Source of the DNA: a virus
IMG/VR virus record: IMGVR_UViG_3300003690_000180
Location: 1 to 30,815 of that record
Length of the DNA stretch: 30,815 nt
Reading direction: 5' to 3' (one strand)
Shown here: piece after piece, positions 22,481 through 29,948 of the stretch
Layout of the letters: each line of letters opens with the position of its first letter
How positions within the stretch are numbered: the first letter of the stretch is position 1
Notes under the pieces: generated by a model
Seen by the model: only the letters and a program-made list of their open reading frames with translations
The model's database searches: none
What the model was told of the DNA's origin: nothing
Translations under genes and position numbers: made by a program

Positions 22481-23278
22481 TTAGAAGAATCTCAACTTGT
22501 TGCTATTCTTATAATTATAAATGCTTTCTAGCATTTTTAAGTACTCTTCGTTTCGCCCACATGTATGTAGCTCGCTTTGGCGCAACTCCATTTTATGTAA
22601 CATTACACTGTTATCATATTCATCGTTCTTGAATACGTGCAACATAGCAAGGATGAACGAGCGCGTTCTGAAAAACGGGCACATATCCTTAAAGCTGAAT
22701 ATCATGTCCGCTACTCTTTGACACTCTACAAGCTTGTCAGTGATGTTAAGCTCACCATTTCTAAACTTCAGAGTGGCGTAGCCTCCCGCGCTACCTGTCA
22801 CTATTGTTAGCGCACCGCCCGCAGTTAGATTATAAGTAGTCATAAATCCCGAGAATACTTGATATTCGTGGAACTTTTCATCACAGTAGTAATCTAGATA
22901 GTCGGTTAACTTCCAAGCCCTGTGGGATGCGTTATATATCGGAGTATCCGTCGTAGTCATGTCCGAAAATATGTAGTGAATTGGCAACCCTAGCTCCATC
23001 AAAGCTAACATCTTGTGCTGACCTTCGCGGATTGTGTAGTTCGACGTAACGCGCACTGGCGATTCGGCGTTTAGGTTCTTTGCTTCTATGCGCTTCTTCA
23101 GGAATTGCACGTGCTTGTCGTCTATCCTTCTGTTTTCGTTAAAAACAAAACGCGCATAATCGTCGGTTATGAAGATTTGCTTGTCTGCCAGCCGGTCGCC
23201 CAGCGGTGTTTGCGCGCCAGTCGTAATTGGGGCTGTTTTTTTGCCGTTATTCGTGTTTGTAACTGTTAATCTAGCCAT
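22481..23278 (-). CDS. ParB-like nuclease-domain protein
   Basis: A 265-residue protein with SD GAGGAG. Residues 40-105 follow the ParB/Srx N-terminal pattern: NENRRIDDKHVQFLKKRI, then SPVRVTSNYTIREGQHKMLA, where EGQHK stands for the usual DGxHR. The remaining 160 residues are helical and resemble the C-terminal half of phage ParB-domain proteins of unknown role (YLDYYCDEKFHEYQVF, FFRTRSFILAMLHVFKN). Phage proteins of this type are thought to be DNA-binding or nuclease accessory factors in replication or host takeover. A partition partner (ParA) is absent. Confidence 0.72.
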   Translation of the reverse strand: MARLTVTNTNNGKKTAPITTGAQTPLGDRLADKQIFITDDYARFVFNENRRIDDKHVQFLKKRIEAKNLNAESPVRVTSNYTIREGQHKMLALMELGLPIHYIFSDMTTTDTPIYNASHRAWKLTDYLDYYCDEKFHEYQVFSGFMTTYNLTAGGALTIVTGSAGGYATLKFRNGELNITDKLVECQRVADMIFSFKDMCPFFRTRSFILAMLHVFKNDEYDNSVMLHKMELRQSELHTCGRNEEYLKMLESIYNYKNSNKLRFF

Positions 23279-23307
23279 TATTATTGACTCCTCTTGTTTG
23301 GTTGTTA

Positions 23308-23445
23308 TTATAAACGCTTATATTTGCAGTGTTCTATTGCGTGTTTAGCCAATATAACGCCTACTAACGCGCTTACAACGATTAATACGAGACCTATTCC
23401 ACCAATGAATAAGCTTCCCGCAATTTTTATTAACGCTTCTACCAT
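23308..23445 (-). CDS. 45-residue membrane protein
   Basis: ATG 23445 has AAGGA 8 nt upstream and the frame ends at TAA 23308. Residues about 6-34 are hydrophobic with glycines (LFIGGIGLVLIVVSALVGVI), long enough for one span, followed by a basic C terminus (KHAIEHCKYKRL), giving a probable N-out, C-in topology. It fits tightly between the 79-aa gene and the ParB-like gene in the leftward operon. Function unknown. Confidence 0.62.
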   Translation of the reverse strand: MVEALIKIAGSLFIGGIGLVLIVVSALVGVILAKHAIEHCKYKRL

Positions 23446-23457
23446 TTATTCGCTTCC

Positions 23458-23697
23458 TTATAAGTATGATAACACTTCGCGAGCATACTTGCCCCTATCG
23501 TGCATGATTTTTCTAGTGTCAGACTCCACATTCAACACATAATTCTCATCATCCGCGTAAAACTCTAACACTTTGCGCATTTCATCAATGGTGTCCCCTA
23601 TCTTCTTGTTGTCTTGCATCGTGTTTTCCCACGAAGTAACAAGGGCTTCGTTGTCTGTGCGCAACTTTTCTATAACGTCATGTATTTCGTTATCCAT
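23458..23697 (-). CDS. Small conserved-type phage protein
   Basis: A 79-residue acidic helical protein overlapping the DUF1376 gene by 8 nt. Its C-terminal half (EMRKVLEFYADDENYVLN ... DRGKYAREVLSYL) matches a short motif common in small phage proteins, often written LxFYAdxxxY...DxGxxAreaL, of unknown function. The N-terminal half is a likely coiled coil. Confidence that it is a gene is good; function cannot be told. Confidence 0.7.
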   Translation of the reverse strand: MDNEIHDVIEKLRTDNEALVTSWENTMQDNKKIGDTIDEMRKVLEFYADDENYVLNVESDTRKIMHDRGKYAREVLSYL

Positions 23698-24598
23698 TAG
23701 CTTCTTCCTCTTTCATGTCCTTTATATATTCTTGTACGTGTTTCATCGCTAATTCATCCTCGGGCAACATCCTTATACGCTTATGTTTATTCTCGCAAAA
23801 CGTCCACGTCTTTCGGTCTCTTTCCACCTTCTTATCACATAGCGGGCATGTAAATATATCTTGTGCAACACCAATGGGAACTCCGTTCTTCTTTGAATCT
23901 GTAACTTCGTCCGTCCACCTTTCTCCGTTCAGCCACGTAGACGGATGCGGGCAATATTTTCCACCTTCTTTACACCATTCGACGCTGTTAGCTTTCAACT
24001 GCTTCAAATAACTTTTTATTATTACATCAACGCTGACTATTTTAATAGCACTGTTGAAAGCTTTAAGCGCACGCTTCTTATCTACTTTGTATGGAATAAT
24101 TTTCCAAAATTTATCAAATTCATTATCGTCGTTTCTTTTCTCTTTGGAAAACGCAGTTTTATTTCTTTTTTCTTTTGAAGTAGTAATAGTAGTAGAAGAG
24201 CTATGGCTCGAGGATTGCTTGCGCATTGCGGTGGCAAAGTCGGCATCGGGACTAGCGCCTCCTCCCCATCTGGCTTGCGCACCGGCTTTACCTGCTTTTT
24301 TGCGAGACTCAATGTACGTTTTCAACTGACTGCGCTCGAGCTCCATTCTTTCGTTATAAAGCTTACCATCCTCGCCAATCAGGAAACATTTGCGCACTTC
24401 TGCCCAGATTACCTCCCAATCAGGTGGATTTCCACATATGCGCGCAAGCATACGCGCATCCTCTGGCAGCCCGATTTCTAACCATGCGTGCGCAAGTAAA
24501 GTTATATATACTCCTCGCGCTTCCATGCTCATAACCGCAACCTTGTAATCAGTCAGGAAGTCTGACGCGTAAAATTGGAACGCGGGTGGCTTACTCAT
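23690..24598 (-). CDS. DUF1376 protein with C-terminal zinc ribbon
   Basis: A 302-residue protein with SD AGAGGAG before ATG 24598. Residues 1-95 are a DUF1376 (YdaU-type) domain: FQFYASDFLTDYKVAVMSME, RGVYITLLAHAW, then LARICG. A Ser/Thr/Lys-rich linker (about 125-155) leads to a replication-protein-like segment (FDKFWKIIPYKVDKKRALKA and CPHPSTWLNGERW). The C terminus has CPLCDKK ... CENKH, a probable zinc ribbon. Proteins of this build commonly sit where phage replication initiators or helicase loaders are found. No ATPase is seen in it. Confidence 0.78.
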   Translation of the reverse strand: MSKPPAFQFYASDFLTDYKVAVMSMEARGVYITLLAHAWLEIGLPEDARMLARICGNPPDWEVIWAEVRKCFLIGEDGKLYNERMELERSQLKTYIESRKKAGKAGAQARWGGGASPDADFATAMRKQSSSHSSSTTITTSKEKRNKTAFSKEKRNDDNEFDKFWKIIPYKVDKKRALKAFNSAIKIVSVDVIIKSYLKQLKANSVEWCKEGGKYCPHPSTWLNGERWTDEVTDSKKNGVPIGVAQDIFTCPLCDKKVERDRKTWTFCENKHKRIRMLPEDELAMKHVQEYIKDMKEEEANG

Positions 24599-24809
24599 TT
24601 GAATTCTCCTCTGGGCTTGTTAATAATCGTTTAAGTGTTGATAATTTTACTGCTACGTGTCCTTTTTTTGCGCCCATCTGCATTTCTACGTACGCAAGAG
24701 CTCTGTCTGGTGTAATGGACGTTACCTTTCCCGCTTGCCACGCACTTCCACTAGAGTCTTCAGTGGGCACTGCAACTAAATCGCCTACTTTAATTTGCAC
24801 TGTGGGCAT
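24591..24809 (-). CDS. Small SH3/KOW-like protein
   Basis: A 72-residue protein overlapping its neighbours by 8 and 25 nt. The first 50 residues form a small barrel pattern (IKVGDLVAVPTED, WQAGKVTSITPDRALAYVEM, KKGHVAVKLSTLKRL) reminiscent of SH3/KOW or Tudor-type domains that bind nucleic acid or protein. The C terminus is acidic. No known family is claimed. Confidence 0.65.
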   Translation of the reverse strand: MPTVQIKVGDLVAVPTEDSSGSAWQAGKVTSITPDRALAYVEMQMGAKKGHVAVKLSTLKRLLTSPEENSNE

Positions 24810-25027
24810 TTTCTTCTAGCCTTTCCTATCGTGGGGAAGTCTTCATAAATTATAAAATTATAAAACCTGTCATATCCACCTTTCTTATTTTTATCGCCAT
24901 AAGCAAATACTCTTTCCCAACATTTTCTACACGTCCTACAAAAATATAAAGACTTATCTACTTCCCACACGCCATCTTGTCTCTCGTCTCTGTACATTAC
25001 TCCCACTCGATACTCCTTTGAATGCAT
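24785..25027 (-). CDS. Small zinc-ribbon protein
   Basis: An 80-residue protein with CRTCRKC at residues 29-35 and CPQC near the C terminus, the two Cys knuckles of a zinc ribbon, separated by a basic/aromatic beta segment (YGDKNKKGGYDRFYNFIIY). It starts at ATG 25027, overlapping the resolvase-like gene's stop. Likely nucleic-acid or protein binding within the recombination operon. Confidence 0.7.
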   Translation of the reverse strand: MHSKEYRVGVMYRDERQDGVWEVDKSLYFCRTCRKCWERVFAYGDKNKKGGYDRFYNFIIYEDFPTIGKARRKCPQCKLK

Positions 25028-25335
25028 TATTTTATTACATCAAGAAATTTATCCAATTCTAGAATTATTACAGGCTTGCGTCTGTCCATTTTCACTATAT
25101 GCGCATCAACTTTATCTGTGTCAGGCATATATAGCTTTCCAATCTTTTTCCTTGCCTTAACCTGAATGCGAAAATTGTGCGTTTTTATATGGGCAACACA
25201 GTCGACTTCAGCATCATAGCCTAACGATACTCCGTTAGAGCCCCATGCGCGCTTGGCATCTATACCGCGCTCCTTGAAATAGTTCACAACTTCTCTCTCA
25301 ACCCTGTTGCCCTTTATTCTTTCTTTCGCAGACAT
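25027..25335 (-). CDS. Holliday-junction-resolvase-like nuclease
   Basis: ATG 25335 overlaps the previous stop as TAATG and gives 102 residues; an in-frame start at 25380 would lie inside the neighbour. The protein matches the archaeal Hjc/phage PD-(D/E)xK resolvase pattern: GNRVEREVVNYFKERGIDA, a conserved Ser in RAWGSNGVS, then DAEVDC and IQVKARKK with the catalytic acid/Lys set (E13, D45, Q58, K60). It would cleave branched DNA during recombination or before packaging. Small size is normal for the family. Confidence 0.78.
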   Translation of the reverse strand: MSAKERIKGNRVEREVVNYFKERGIDAKRAWGSNGVSLGYDAEVDCVAHIKTHNFRIQVKARKKIGKLYMPDTDKVDAHIVKMDRRKPVIILELDKFLDVIK

Positions 25336-25679
25336 TATTTGAATATCTCCCTCTGTACGTTTTTGCTTCTTATGTTCCAATCCTTAATCAAATGCGCAAT
25401 TTGCTTCCCGTGTCCTCTGTTGATTTTAAATCCTTGCGCCATTATGGTGTTTATGTGGGATTCATAGACAGTGCCCGTTTCTTTGTCCTTGATGCGCACT
25501 ATTTCTGCTCCCTCTCTAAAGGCATCGTGTAATGATTTAGAATCAAATGCAATCGAAGGCGGGACTTGTAGAAAGTGCTTACTTCCAGACAGTACTTTAT
25601 AGAACACATTTCCAACAACGTGCCCCACTACTCTGCCATGATTCCCCATTATTGGCATGCGCGCTTTTCGTGTAGCCAT
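25335..25679 (-). CDS. Unknown recombination-operon protein
   Basis: A 114-residue basic protein starting at ATG 25679, overlapping the previous stop as TAATG, and ending within the resolvase-like start. Beta-rich N-terminal half (MGNHGRVVGHVVGNVFYKVL) and helical C terminus with His/Lys (GHGKQIAHLIKDWNI). The order between an ssDNA-annealing protein and a resolvase suggests a DNA-processing role, but there is no recognised motif. Confidence 0.65.
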   Translation of the reverse strand: MATRKARMPIMGNHGRVVGHVVGNVFYKVLSGSKHFLQVPPSIAFDSKSLHDAFREGAEIVRIKDKETGTVYESHINTIMAQGFKINRGHGKQIAHLIKDWNIRSKNVQREIFK

Positions 25680-26395
25680 TAGAACGGCAAGTCCTTGTCT
25701 TCTTCACTGAAAAGAGAATCCATTACTTCTTTCTCTCTTTCTTCGCTTACGGCTGTGGAAGGGGTTTCTTCAATAGCGGGCGGTTCTTCTATAACGAGCG
25801 CTACTTTTTTTGCGATTTTGTGTCTTGCCTCAAGCGTTCTTACCGCCATCGCTACTGCACCTTTAGGCACTCTATCCGCACTGGCGCTCGTAGCTAACCA
25901 ATCTAGATAGTCCATGTCTATATCAATCCAAGCAGTCCCTTTGTGCTTGCCAAAGCTAATCTCGTCATCGAAATTCGCACTTGTTACGCTTTTTGCGCTC
26001 CCAGTTGCGCTATTTTTCTTGTTACTGGTTGGTATTTTGCTCTGCTGTTCTAGCGCACCAACTAGTTCGTCTGCTGATGCAAACTCGCTACCCGAATAGC
26101 CCGCAGACGCAAGAGCGCGCCCAATCGCAGATGTTTCTGCATTTTCCAATGCGCTTGTCTTATTTATTGTGCTGTCGCCAATCTCTTCGTAGGCATGACC
26201 TGTGAAGTGACCTACTGGCTTGTCGTATTCAGCAAACGTAGTGATTTCTGCCTTCATAACGATTACGCCCGCAGTGAGCCAATCGTGGTTCACTATCTCT
26301 GTTCTTATAGTCAGCGCCCCCTTGTGGTCTTTGTGCGCGTCAGACAGGCGTTCTGCGACTGTGCGGTACATTCTGCCATGTATTTCTACTGCCAT
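25679..26395 (-). CDS. ssDNA-binding/annealing-type protein with SSB-like tail
   Basis: A 238-residue protein. Residues 30-105 hold the pattern typical of phage single-strand annealing or SSB-type proteins (FTGHAYEEIGDSTINKTSAL then ENAETSAIGRALASAGY). Residues 145-170 (FGKHKGTAWIDIDMDYLDWL) match the small DUF3820-type module found in some exonucleases. The protein ends in EEDKDLPF, close to the acidic SSB C-terminal tip that docks host repair proteins. The link 115-140 is Ser/Lys/Thr-rich. It likely coats or anneals ssDNA in the recombination module. The exact family (ERF/Sak-like or other) is open. Confidence 0.7.
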   Translation of the reverse strand: MAVEIHGRMYRTVAERLSDAHKDHKGALTIRTEIVNHDWLTAGVIVMKAEITTFAEYDKPVGHFTGHAYEEIGDSTINKTSALENAETSAIGRALASAGYSGSEFASADELVGALEQQSKIPTSNKKNSATGSAKSVTSANFDDEISFGKHKGTAWIDIDMDYLDWLATSASADRVPKGAVAMAVRTLEARHKIAKKVALVIEEPPAIEETPSTAVSEEREKEVMDSLFSEEDKDLPF

Positions 26396-26398
26396 AAT

Positions 26399-26935
26399 TT
26401 ACTCCTCTGTTGTTGTGTTGTTATTGTATTTACAGGAAAACGACGTAGAGCGTTCGCTCCTATACCCTGCGGGATAGTCTCCTGTGCTTTCAATGTATTC
26501 GATTACTGCTTTCTTGTCAATCTCCTCACTGTGCTTAACGCGTAATGGAATATTGTTATCATTGCAGAATCCTAAAATATCCTTCTCTGCTATGTCCGAC
26601 CATATATGTCTGGTTCGCGTTGTGGTGCGCACCGTACCGTTTGGTGTCGAGAGCGTTTTCTTCTGTACAGCTTCCATGTAATTTCGGAGGATGTTCTCAT
26701 GGTAATCCATTTGCGCTTGCAGTTTTTCTATCTGTCCATCATAGAAGTCCTCTGCGATTTTTTTCACCTCTTCGCGCTCGTTCATTTTGTCTTGCAACTT
26801 TTTCATGCGCCATATTATTCTATCGGCAGAATGGTCATTTCCAACCATTGTTGGTGAAAGAGACTCTGTCAGACCTTCAACAGCGTTAACCTCTTCACTC
26901 GTCGACAATTTCGAATCTAATCTTATCGCTATCAC
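26399..26935 (-). CDS. Gam/Gp157-like protein
   Basis: A 178-residue protein starting at GTG 26935 with AAGGAGG 6 nt upstream. A long coiled coil (residues about 40-95) precedes a compact domain: LSTPNGTVRTTTRTRHIWSD, DILGFCNDNNIPLRVK, then KKAVIEYIESTGDYPAGYR. This layout matches siphophage Gp157 and Mu Gam-like proteins, which bind double-strand ends or inhibit host nucleases. Neighbours (annealing protein and resolvase) support that. Distinguishing Gam from Gp157 would need profile comparison. Confidence 0.62.
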   Translation of the reverse strand: MIAIRLDSKLSTSEEVNAVEGLTESLSPTMVGNDHSADRIIWRMKKLQDKMNEREEVKKIAEDFYDGQIEKLQAQMDYHENILRNYMEAVQKKTLSTPNGTVRTTTRTRHIWSDIAEKDILGFCNDNNIPLRVKHSEEIDKKAVIEYIESTGDYPAGYRSERSTSFSCKYNNNTTTEE

Positions 26936-27092
26936 TTTTTCCCTCCTTTTTTGGGTGGTAGGTTATTTGCTCCTTCTGTTCCTTTATGTGAAATATTTTC
27001 ACGCCGTTCATGTTGTGAAGTGCTTTTATTATTATTTTTCTTACTTTTTCTAGCTGTTGCGAGGTTTTCGCCTCTATTCTCATGCTTATCAT
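26895..27092 (-). CDS. Small protein overlapping its neighbours (65 aa)
   Basis: ATG 27092 has a strong GAGGAA SD just upstream. The product (MRIEAKTSQQLEKVRKIIIK, NGVKIFHIKEQKEQITYHP, KIRFEIVDE) has a regular strand-helix-strand pattern and reads as a genuine protein. The overlapping stretch of the 137-codon frame (26932-27345) is low-complexity and basic instead. It would follow that gene with an ATGA overlap if the upstream gene shifts -1 at the A AAA AAG heptamer. It overlaps the Gam/Gp157-like start by 41 nt. Confidence 0.55.
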   Translation of the reverse strand: MISMRIEAKTSQQLEKVRKIIIKALHNMNGVKIFHIKEQKEQITYHPKKEGKSDSDKIRFEIVDE

Positions 27093-27345
27093 ATTTCCTC
27101 TTTTTTACTTCAGTGTTCGGTGAAATGAGCTGTCGAACATTACTGCGCATTTCTGTACTGCCGTCGGAAGTAATGTTTTTAAACTCATGCCAAATTACAG
27201 TAGTAGAGCCGACTGATTGCGCAACTACTGTTCCGTAACCTCTCGACGATATAAACGGCTCTCCCACAGGGACAGATTTCAAATACATATTTCCTTTCGA
27301 CGGCTTCCATTTAAAAAGTGGCTTTATTTTTTTTTGTTGTACCAT
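26932..27345 (-). CDS. Small basic protein; true end probably near 27089
   Basis: ATG 27345 opens a 137-codon frame. The first 80 residues look like a folded beta-rich domain (KPLFKWKPSKGNMYLKSV, GEPFISSRGYGTVVAQSVGS, TTVIWHEFKNI). After residue about 83 the sequence becomes Lys/Asn/Arg-rich without structure and overlaps the well-initiated 65-aa gene. At 27101-27106 (minus-strand A AAA AAG in frame) a -1 shift gives the ending KKEEI and a stop at 27089, overlapping the next ATG as ATGA. This is the dnaX-type slippery heptamer, but a missing A in the assembly explains it equally. Its SD lies in the 27348-27392 hairpin. Confidence 0.6.
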   Translation of the reverse strand: MVQQKKIKPLFKWKPSKGNMYLKSVPVGEPFISSRGYGTVVAQSVGSTTVIWHEFKNITSDGSTEMRSNVRQLISPNTEVKKRKYDKHENRGENLATARKSKKNNNKSTSQHERRENISHKGTEGANNLPPKKGGKK

Positions 27346-27347
27346 GT

Positions 27348-27392
27348 ATAATTATTACTCCTTTCACTTTTAGTTCAAGGAGTAATAATTAT
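27348..27392 (-). promoter_or_regulatory. 16-bp hairpin sequestering the SD of the next gene
   Basis: On the minus strand ATAATTATTACTCCTT pairs perfectly over 16 bp with AAGGAGTAATAATTAT around a 13-nt loop. The AAGGAG is the only SD for ATG 27345, and the stop of the excisionase-like gene (27389) is at the other arm. A ribosome finishing that gene would open the stem, so it looks like translational coupling control. No U-tract for termination. Confidence 0.65.
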
Positions 27393-27577
27393 AATCCTAT
27401 AGCATCCACGACTGACTTTTGGACAAACTTTTCCAAATCAGCGCGATGTATTCTTAAACTTCTTTCTCCCAACTTATGTCCTTTTAAATGTCCCGCATTA
27501 ACCCACAATCTTATTGTGGCGGGCGTAACATTCAAAACTTTAGCGACTTCCTTCGCTGTAAAATAGGTTTCTTGCAT
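27389..27577 (-). CDS. Excisionase/MerR-like HTH DNA-binding protein
   Basis: The frame is open to 27658, but that lies upstream of the predicted transcript start. ATG 27577 (62 aa, AAAGGGAG SD) and ATG 27625 (78 aa, AAAGGGAG SD) are both possible. The product YFTAKEVAKVLNVTPATIRL then WVNAGHLKGHKLGERSLRI is a classic winged HTH of the excisionase family (HTH_17): helix-turn-helix, wing, and LEKFV end. It could be an Xis-like factor or, since no integrase is seen, a transcription regulator of its own operon. It is the first gene after the TTGACA promoter. Confidence 0.82.
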   Translation of the reverse strand: MQETYFTAKEVAKVLNVTPATIRLWVNAGHLKGHKLGERSLRIHRADLEKFVQKSVVDAIGL

Positions 27578-27656
27578 AGTGTTGGTTCTCCCTTTGAGTG
27601 CATCTATTGCTCGATTAAAAAACATTTTGGCGTAATTCTCCCTTTGTTTATATAAC

Positions 27657-27685
27657 AATTTAAAGCTATCAATTGTTTATGTCAA
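27657..27685 (-). promoter_or_regulatory. Sigma-70-type promoter of the leftward early block
   Basis: On the minus strand a perfect TTGACA (27685-27680), a 17-nt spacer and TAAATT (27662-27657, 4 of 6). The start near 27650 would give a short leader to the HTH gene and drive the recombination block. The region 27578-27715 has no other gene. Confidence 0.7.
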
Positions 27686-27715
27686 GCTCTATTTTCGTTA
27701 ACAGTGAAAAATATA

Positions 27716-29140
27716 TCAAAAACTCCAACCCATGCTTTCGTTTACTATCTCATTTATGTCTGCTCTGCTTGATAGCAACTCTTCGGCATGCACAACCATT
27801 CCGTCATTAATTGAGTGCGGAGTTATATTAAACATACCATTTCCTGTCTCAAAATCAACTATTCCGAATGCTTGTTGCCAATCGTTTTTACTCTTCGTCG
27901 CAGGTACTATTCCCGCATCTATGCGCGCAATAGTGCCAGCGCTGTACGCAACATAACTTTTTGCACCTCTGCGCGGATGCACTGTCTTGACTGCGTACTC
28001 ATGTCGATGTATATGACCAACAATTTCTGAATTTCTAGCATCGCGAAGGATTGCTTTTACAGAATCACCGCTACCAGTTCGAGCGAGCGTTCCATGTGAA
28101 CAACGCAAGTTATCGTTCAACCAATATTCACCATTTGGATAAGAACCTTTGTATTCAACACCGAGCTCATTTAAACCTAATAAATGTGGTACACTCATTG
28201 ATGGGTCTGCTTTTTCTGGAGCATTGGCTGGCTTTATATTATATGCGCTTATAAGATTTGTCATTACTGCGCGAGTAAGCCTGAACTCATGGTTTCCTTC
28301 TATATATACAATCTTTGCACCTGTATCGCGCAATTGACATATCCACCAGTAAAGCTCGTTGATTGCTGGCTGTGTTGTGAAATAAAACTCTGGACTTTTG
28401 AGAAATTTATCGGTCCAGTCTGGCATATCCAACATATCACCAAGCAATATGATAATATCAGGTTTGATTCTTTGCGCAACTTGTAAACATATATCCCACG
28501 CTCTTCTGTCGTGAAACGGGTCTAGTTCTCCAGTATTTAGGTCGCGCCTGTACCCGTTTTGCGAGTCTGGTATGATTAAAGCCTTGTTCAGTGCGCGTTT
28601 TACGCTGCGCTTCGCTGCTAGCTTGCGCACGTTGGTGCGCACCGAGGAGATAGTGGGGAACTCTTGCTTAATTGGAACGTGTCTTATCAGCCAAGCCTTA
28701 ACTTGAAACAAGGGTCTGTGAACCACCTTGTCAGCAACGCGCATGGCTACCTCCCATTTATTGACTATATACCTGTCAACTTTCCATAGTTCTGTATCAA
28801 CACCGCATACAGACAGCAGTTCTTCTAATGTTTTGGGATTTTCTGTGGTTTTATATTCTAAAGTAGCAGTATTGCCGTCATCATTAAATGTTACCTCGTC
28901 TTTTTCGCTCTTTATAATCTCCTCACCTATTTCATCGAGCTCAGTGGTTACAAAAGCTGGCTCTAACCTACCGCATCGTTTCTGATAGCGCACCATCTCT
29001 GCGCTAATAATTTCGAGACCAAAACGATTACGCATCGCTTGCGCAACTTCGTCATATGTCATGTCCCGCTGTAGGCAATCCTCAGCAAAGCCGTACATTT
29101 TTTTAGTCCATGTCAACTTTGCTCCGCCAACTTTACTCAT
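27716..29140 (-). CDS. Calcineurin-like metallophosphoesterase
   Basis: A 474-residue protein. An N-terminal HTH-like region (residues 10-60, MTYDEVAQAMRNRFGL) is followed by an acidic linker and then the phosphoesterase domain. Metal motifs in order: ALIIPDSQ (D192; the usual His is Gln), LLGDMLD (234-238), YIEGNHE (282-285), SHGT near 350 and VGHIHRHE near 380. Enzymes of this clade hydrolyse phosphodiester or phosphomonoester bonds with two metals; phage members near replication or lysis genes have unproven substrates. It is the last gene of the right-hand leftward unit, just before the early promoter at 27685. Confidence 0.85.
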   Translation of the reverse strand: MSKVGGAKLTWTKKMYGFAEDCLQRDMTYDEVAQAMRNRFGLEIISAEMVRYQKRCGRLEPAFVTTELDEIGEEIIKSEKDEVTFNDDGNTATLEYKTTENPKTLEELLSVCGVDTELWKVDRYIVNKWEVAMRVADKVVHRPLFQVKAWLIRHVPIKQEFPTISSVRTNVRKLAAKRSVKRALNKALIIPDSQNGYRRDLNTGELDPFHDRRAWDICLQVAQRIKPDIIILLGDMLDMPDWTDKFLKSPEFYFTTQPAINELYWWICQLRDTGAKIVYIEGNHEFRLTRAVMTNLISAYNIKPANAPEKADPSMSVPHLLGLNELGVEYKGSYPNGEYWLNDNLRCSHGTLARTGSGDSVKAILRDARNSEIVGHIHRHEYAVKTVHPRRGAKSYVAYSAGTIARIDAGIVPATKSKNDWQQAFGIVDFETGNGMFNITPHSINDGMVVHAEELLSSRADINEIVNESMGWSF

Positions 29141-29143
29141 TAT

Positions 29144-29629
29144 TTAGTCCAATCTAGTTTTAGATGACTCGATAAAATGGTCTATAGTTCCCTTTCCTAA
29201 GTGCGTATTGTATACTTTTTTCCACATGTGCGCCATACCACCAATCTCAGACACCGATGGCAGAGGTAGTGGTGACCTTCGATATGTTAATCTACACATA
29301 GCGATTGCTAAGCCCATATTCATCCACAACATCCTGCGCATTCTGTCTTCTGTTGGCTTGAGTAAGTATCTTTTATTTACATAGACACTGCTTGCAACAT
29401 TAGATAAAAGAGTTCTGCGATATGCTAAATAGTTCGTGCATATATCAACCGCAGACGCTGGTTCTATTTGGAACACCGATACAGCAGGTCCATTACCTAA
29501 TTGTTTTATATATTTGTACTTACTTTCTACAAGACCAGTGAGGAAGACGAGCTCTTCGGCTTCTTTTGACCACAGACCTATTTTTTTTAACACCGAGCGA
29601 ATCAAAGCTCTGGCTTGTTTGTGTTCCAA
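29144..29629 (-). CDS. Lysozyme/transglycosylase-like endolysin
   Basis: A 161-residue protein. Residues 29-60 (LTGLVESKYKYIKQLGNGPA then SVFQIEPASAVDI) match the SLT/lysozyme-like core, with catalytic Glu at position 35 and the conserved G...FQxEP turn. The remainder is helical (MLWMNMGLAIAMCRLTYRR) and basic, as in small phage transglycosylases. No signal peptide is present, so a holin would be needed for export. Three small membrane genes lie just upstream, as expected for a lysis cassette. The start at ATG 29629 is the only good one; the SD is weak. Confidence 0.78.
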   Translation of the reverse strand: MEHKQARALIRSVLKKIGLWSKEAEELVFLTGLVESKYKYIKQLGNGPAVSVFQIEPASAVDICTNYLAYRRTLLSNVASSVYVNKRYLLKPTEDRMRRMLWMNMGLAIAMCRLTYRRSPLPLPSVSEIGGMAHMWKKVYNTHLGKGTIDHFIESSKTRLD

Positions 29630-29654
29630 AATATATTATTTTTTAAATAAGCCG

Positions 29655-29948
29655 TTAGTTATCTGAACGTAGACCACGAACAAATTCTTGTATACCATGA
29701 GCTACTATATTATCAATAGCATCGACAATATATGGCTCTATCGTTTTATTGTAAACTTTCTTTGTCCATTTAAACTTTGCCAATCCTAAAGTACAGGCAA
29801 CTCCTGCACCATACATCAGCATACCAAACTTTGCTTTAATTGTAGCGTTTGGTATTTTTTTCAATGCCCATGCAACTCCAACAGCTACTGCACCCCCTGC
29901 TGCATACTGAGCAGCTGATGCTCCAAGTTTTGCCGCTAACCATTCCAT
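29655..29948 (-). CDS. Holin-like membrane protein
   Basis: ATG 29948 has TAGGAG 8 nt upstream and overlaps the previous stop as TAATG (97 aa); an earlier in-frame start at 30020 would sit in the upstream gene. Two hydrophobic glycine/alanine-rich spans (QYAAGGAVAVGVAWALKK about 14-31, and MLMYGAGVACTLGLA about 42-56) are followed by a soluble amphipathic C terminus. Two-span proteins next to an endolysin are usually holins. It could also be an internal virion protein, so the role is inferred. Confidence 0.65.
   Translation of the reverse strand: MEWLAAKLGASAAQYAAGGAVAVGVAWALKKIPNATIKAKFGMLMYGAGVACTLGLAKFKWTKKVYNKTIEPYIVDAIDNIVAHGIQEFVRGLRSDN

Noticed and set aside
23715-24481. Several plus-strand ORFs of 76-98 codons across the DUF1376 gene
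   Set aside because: They overlap each other and the well-supported minus-strand gene; composition is Phe/Ser/Leu-rich as expected for antisense frames.
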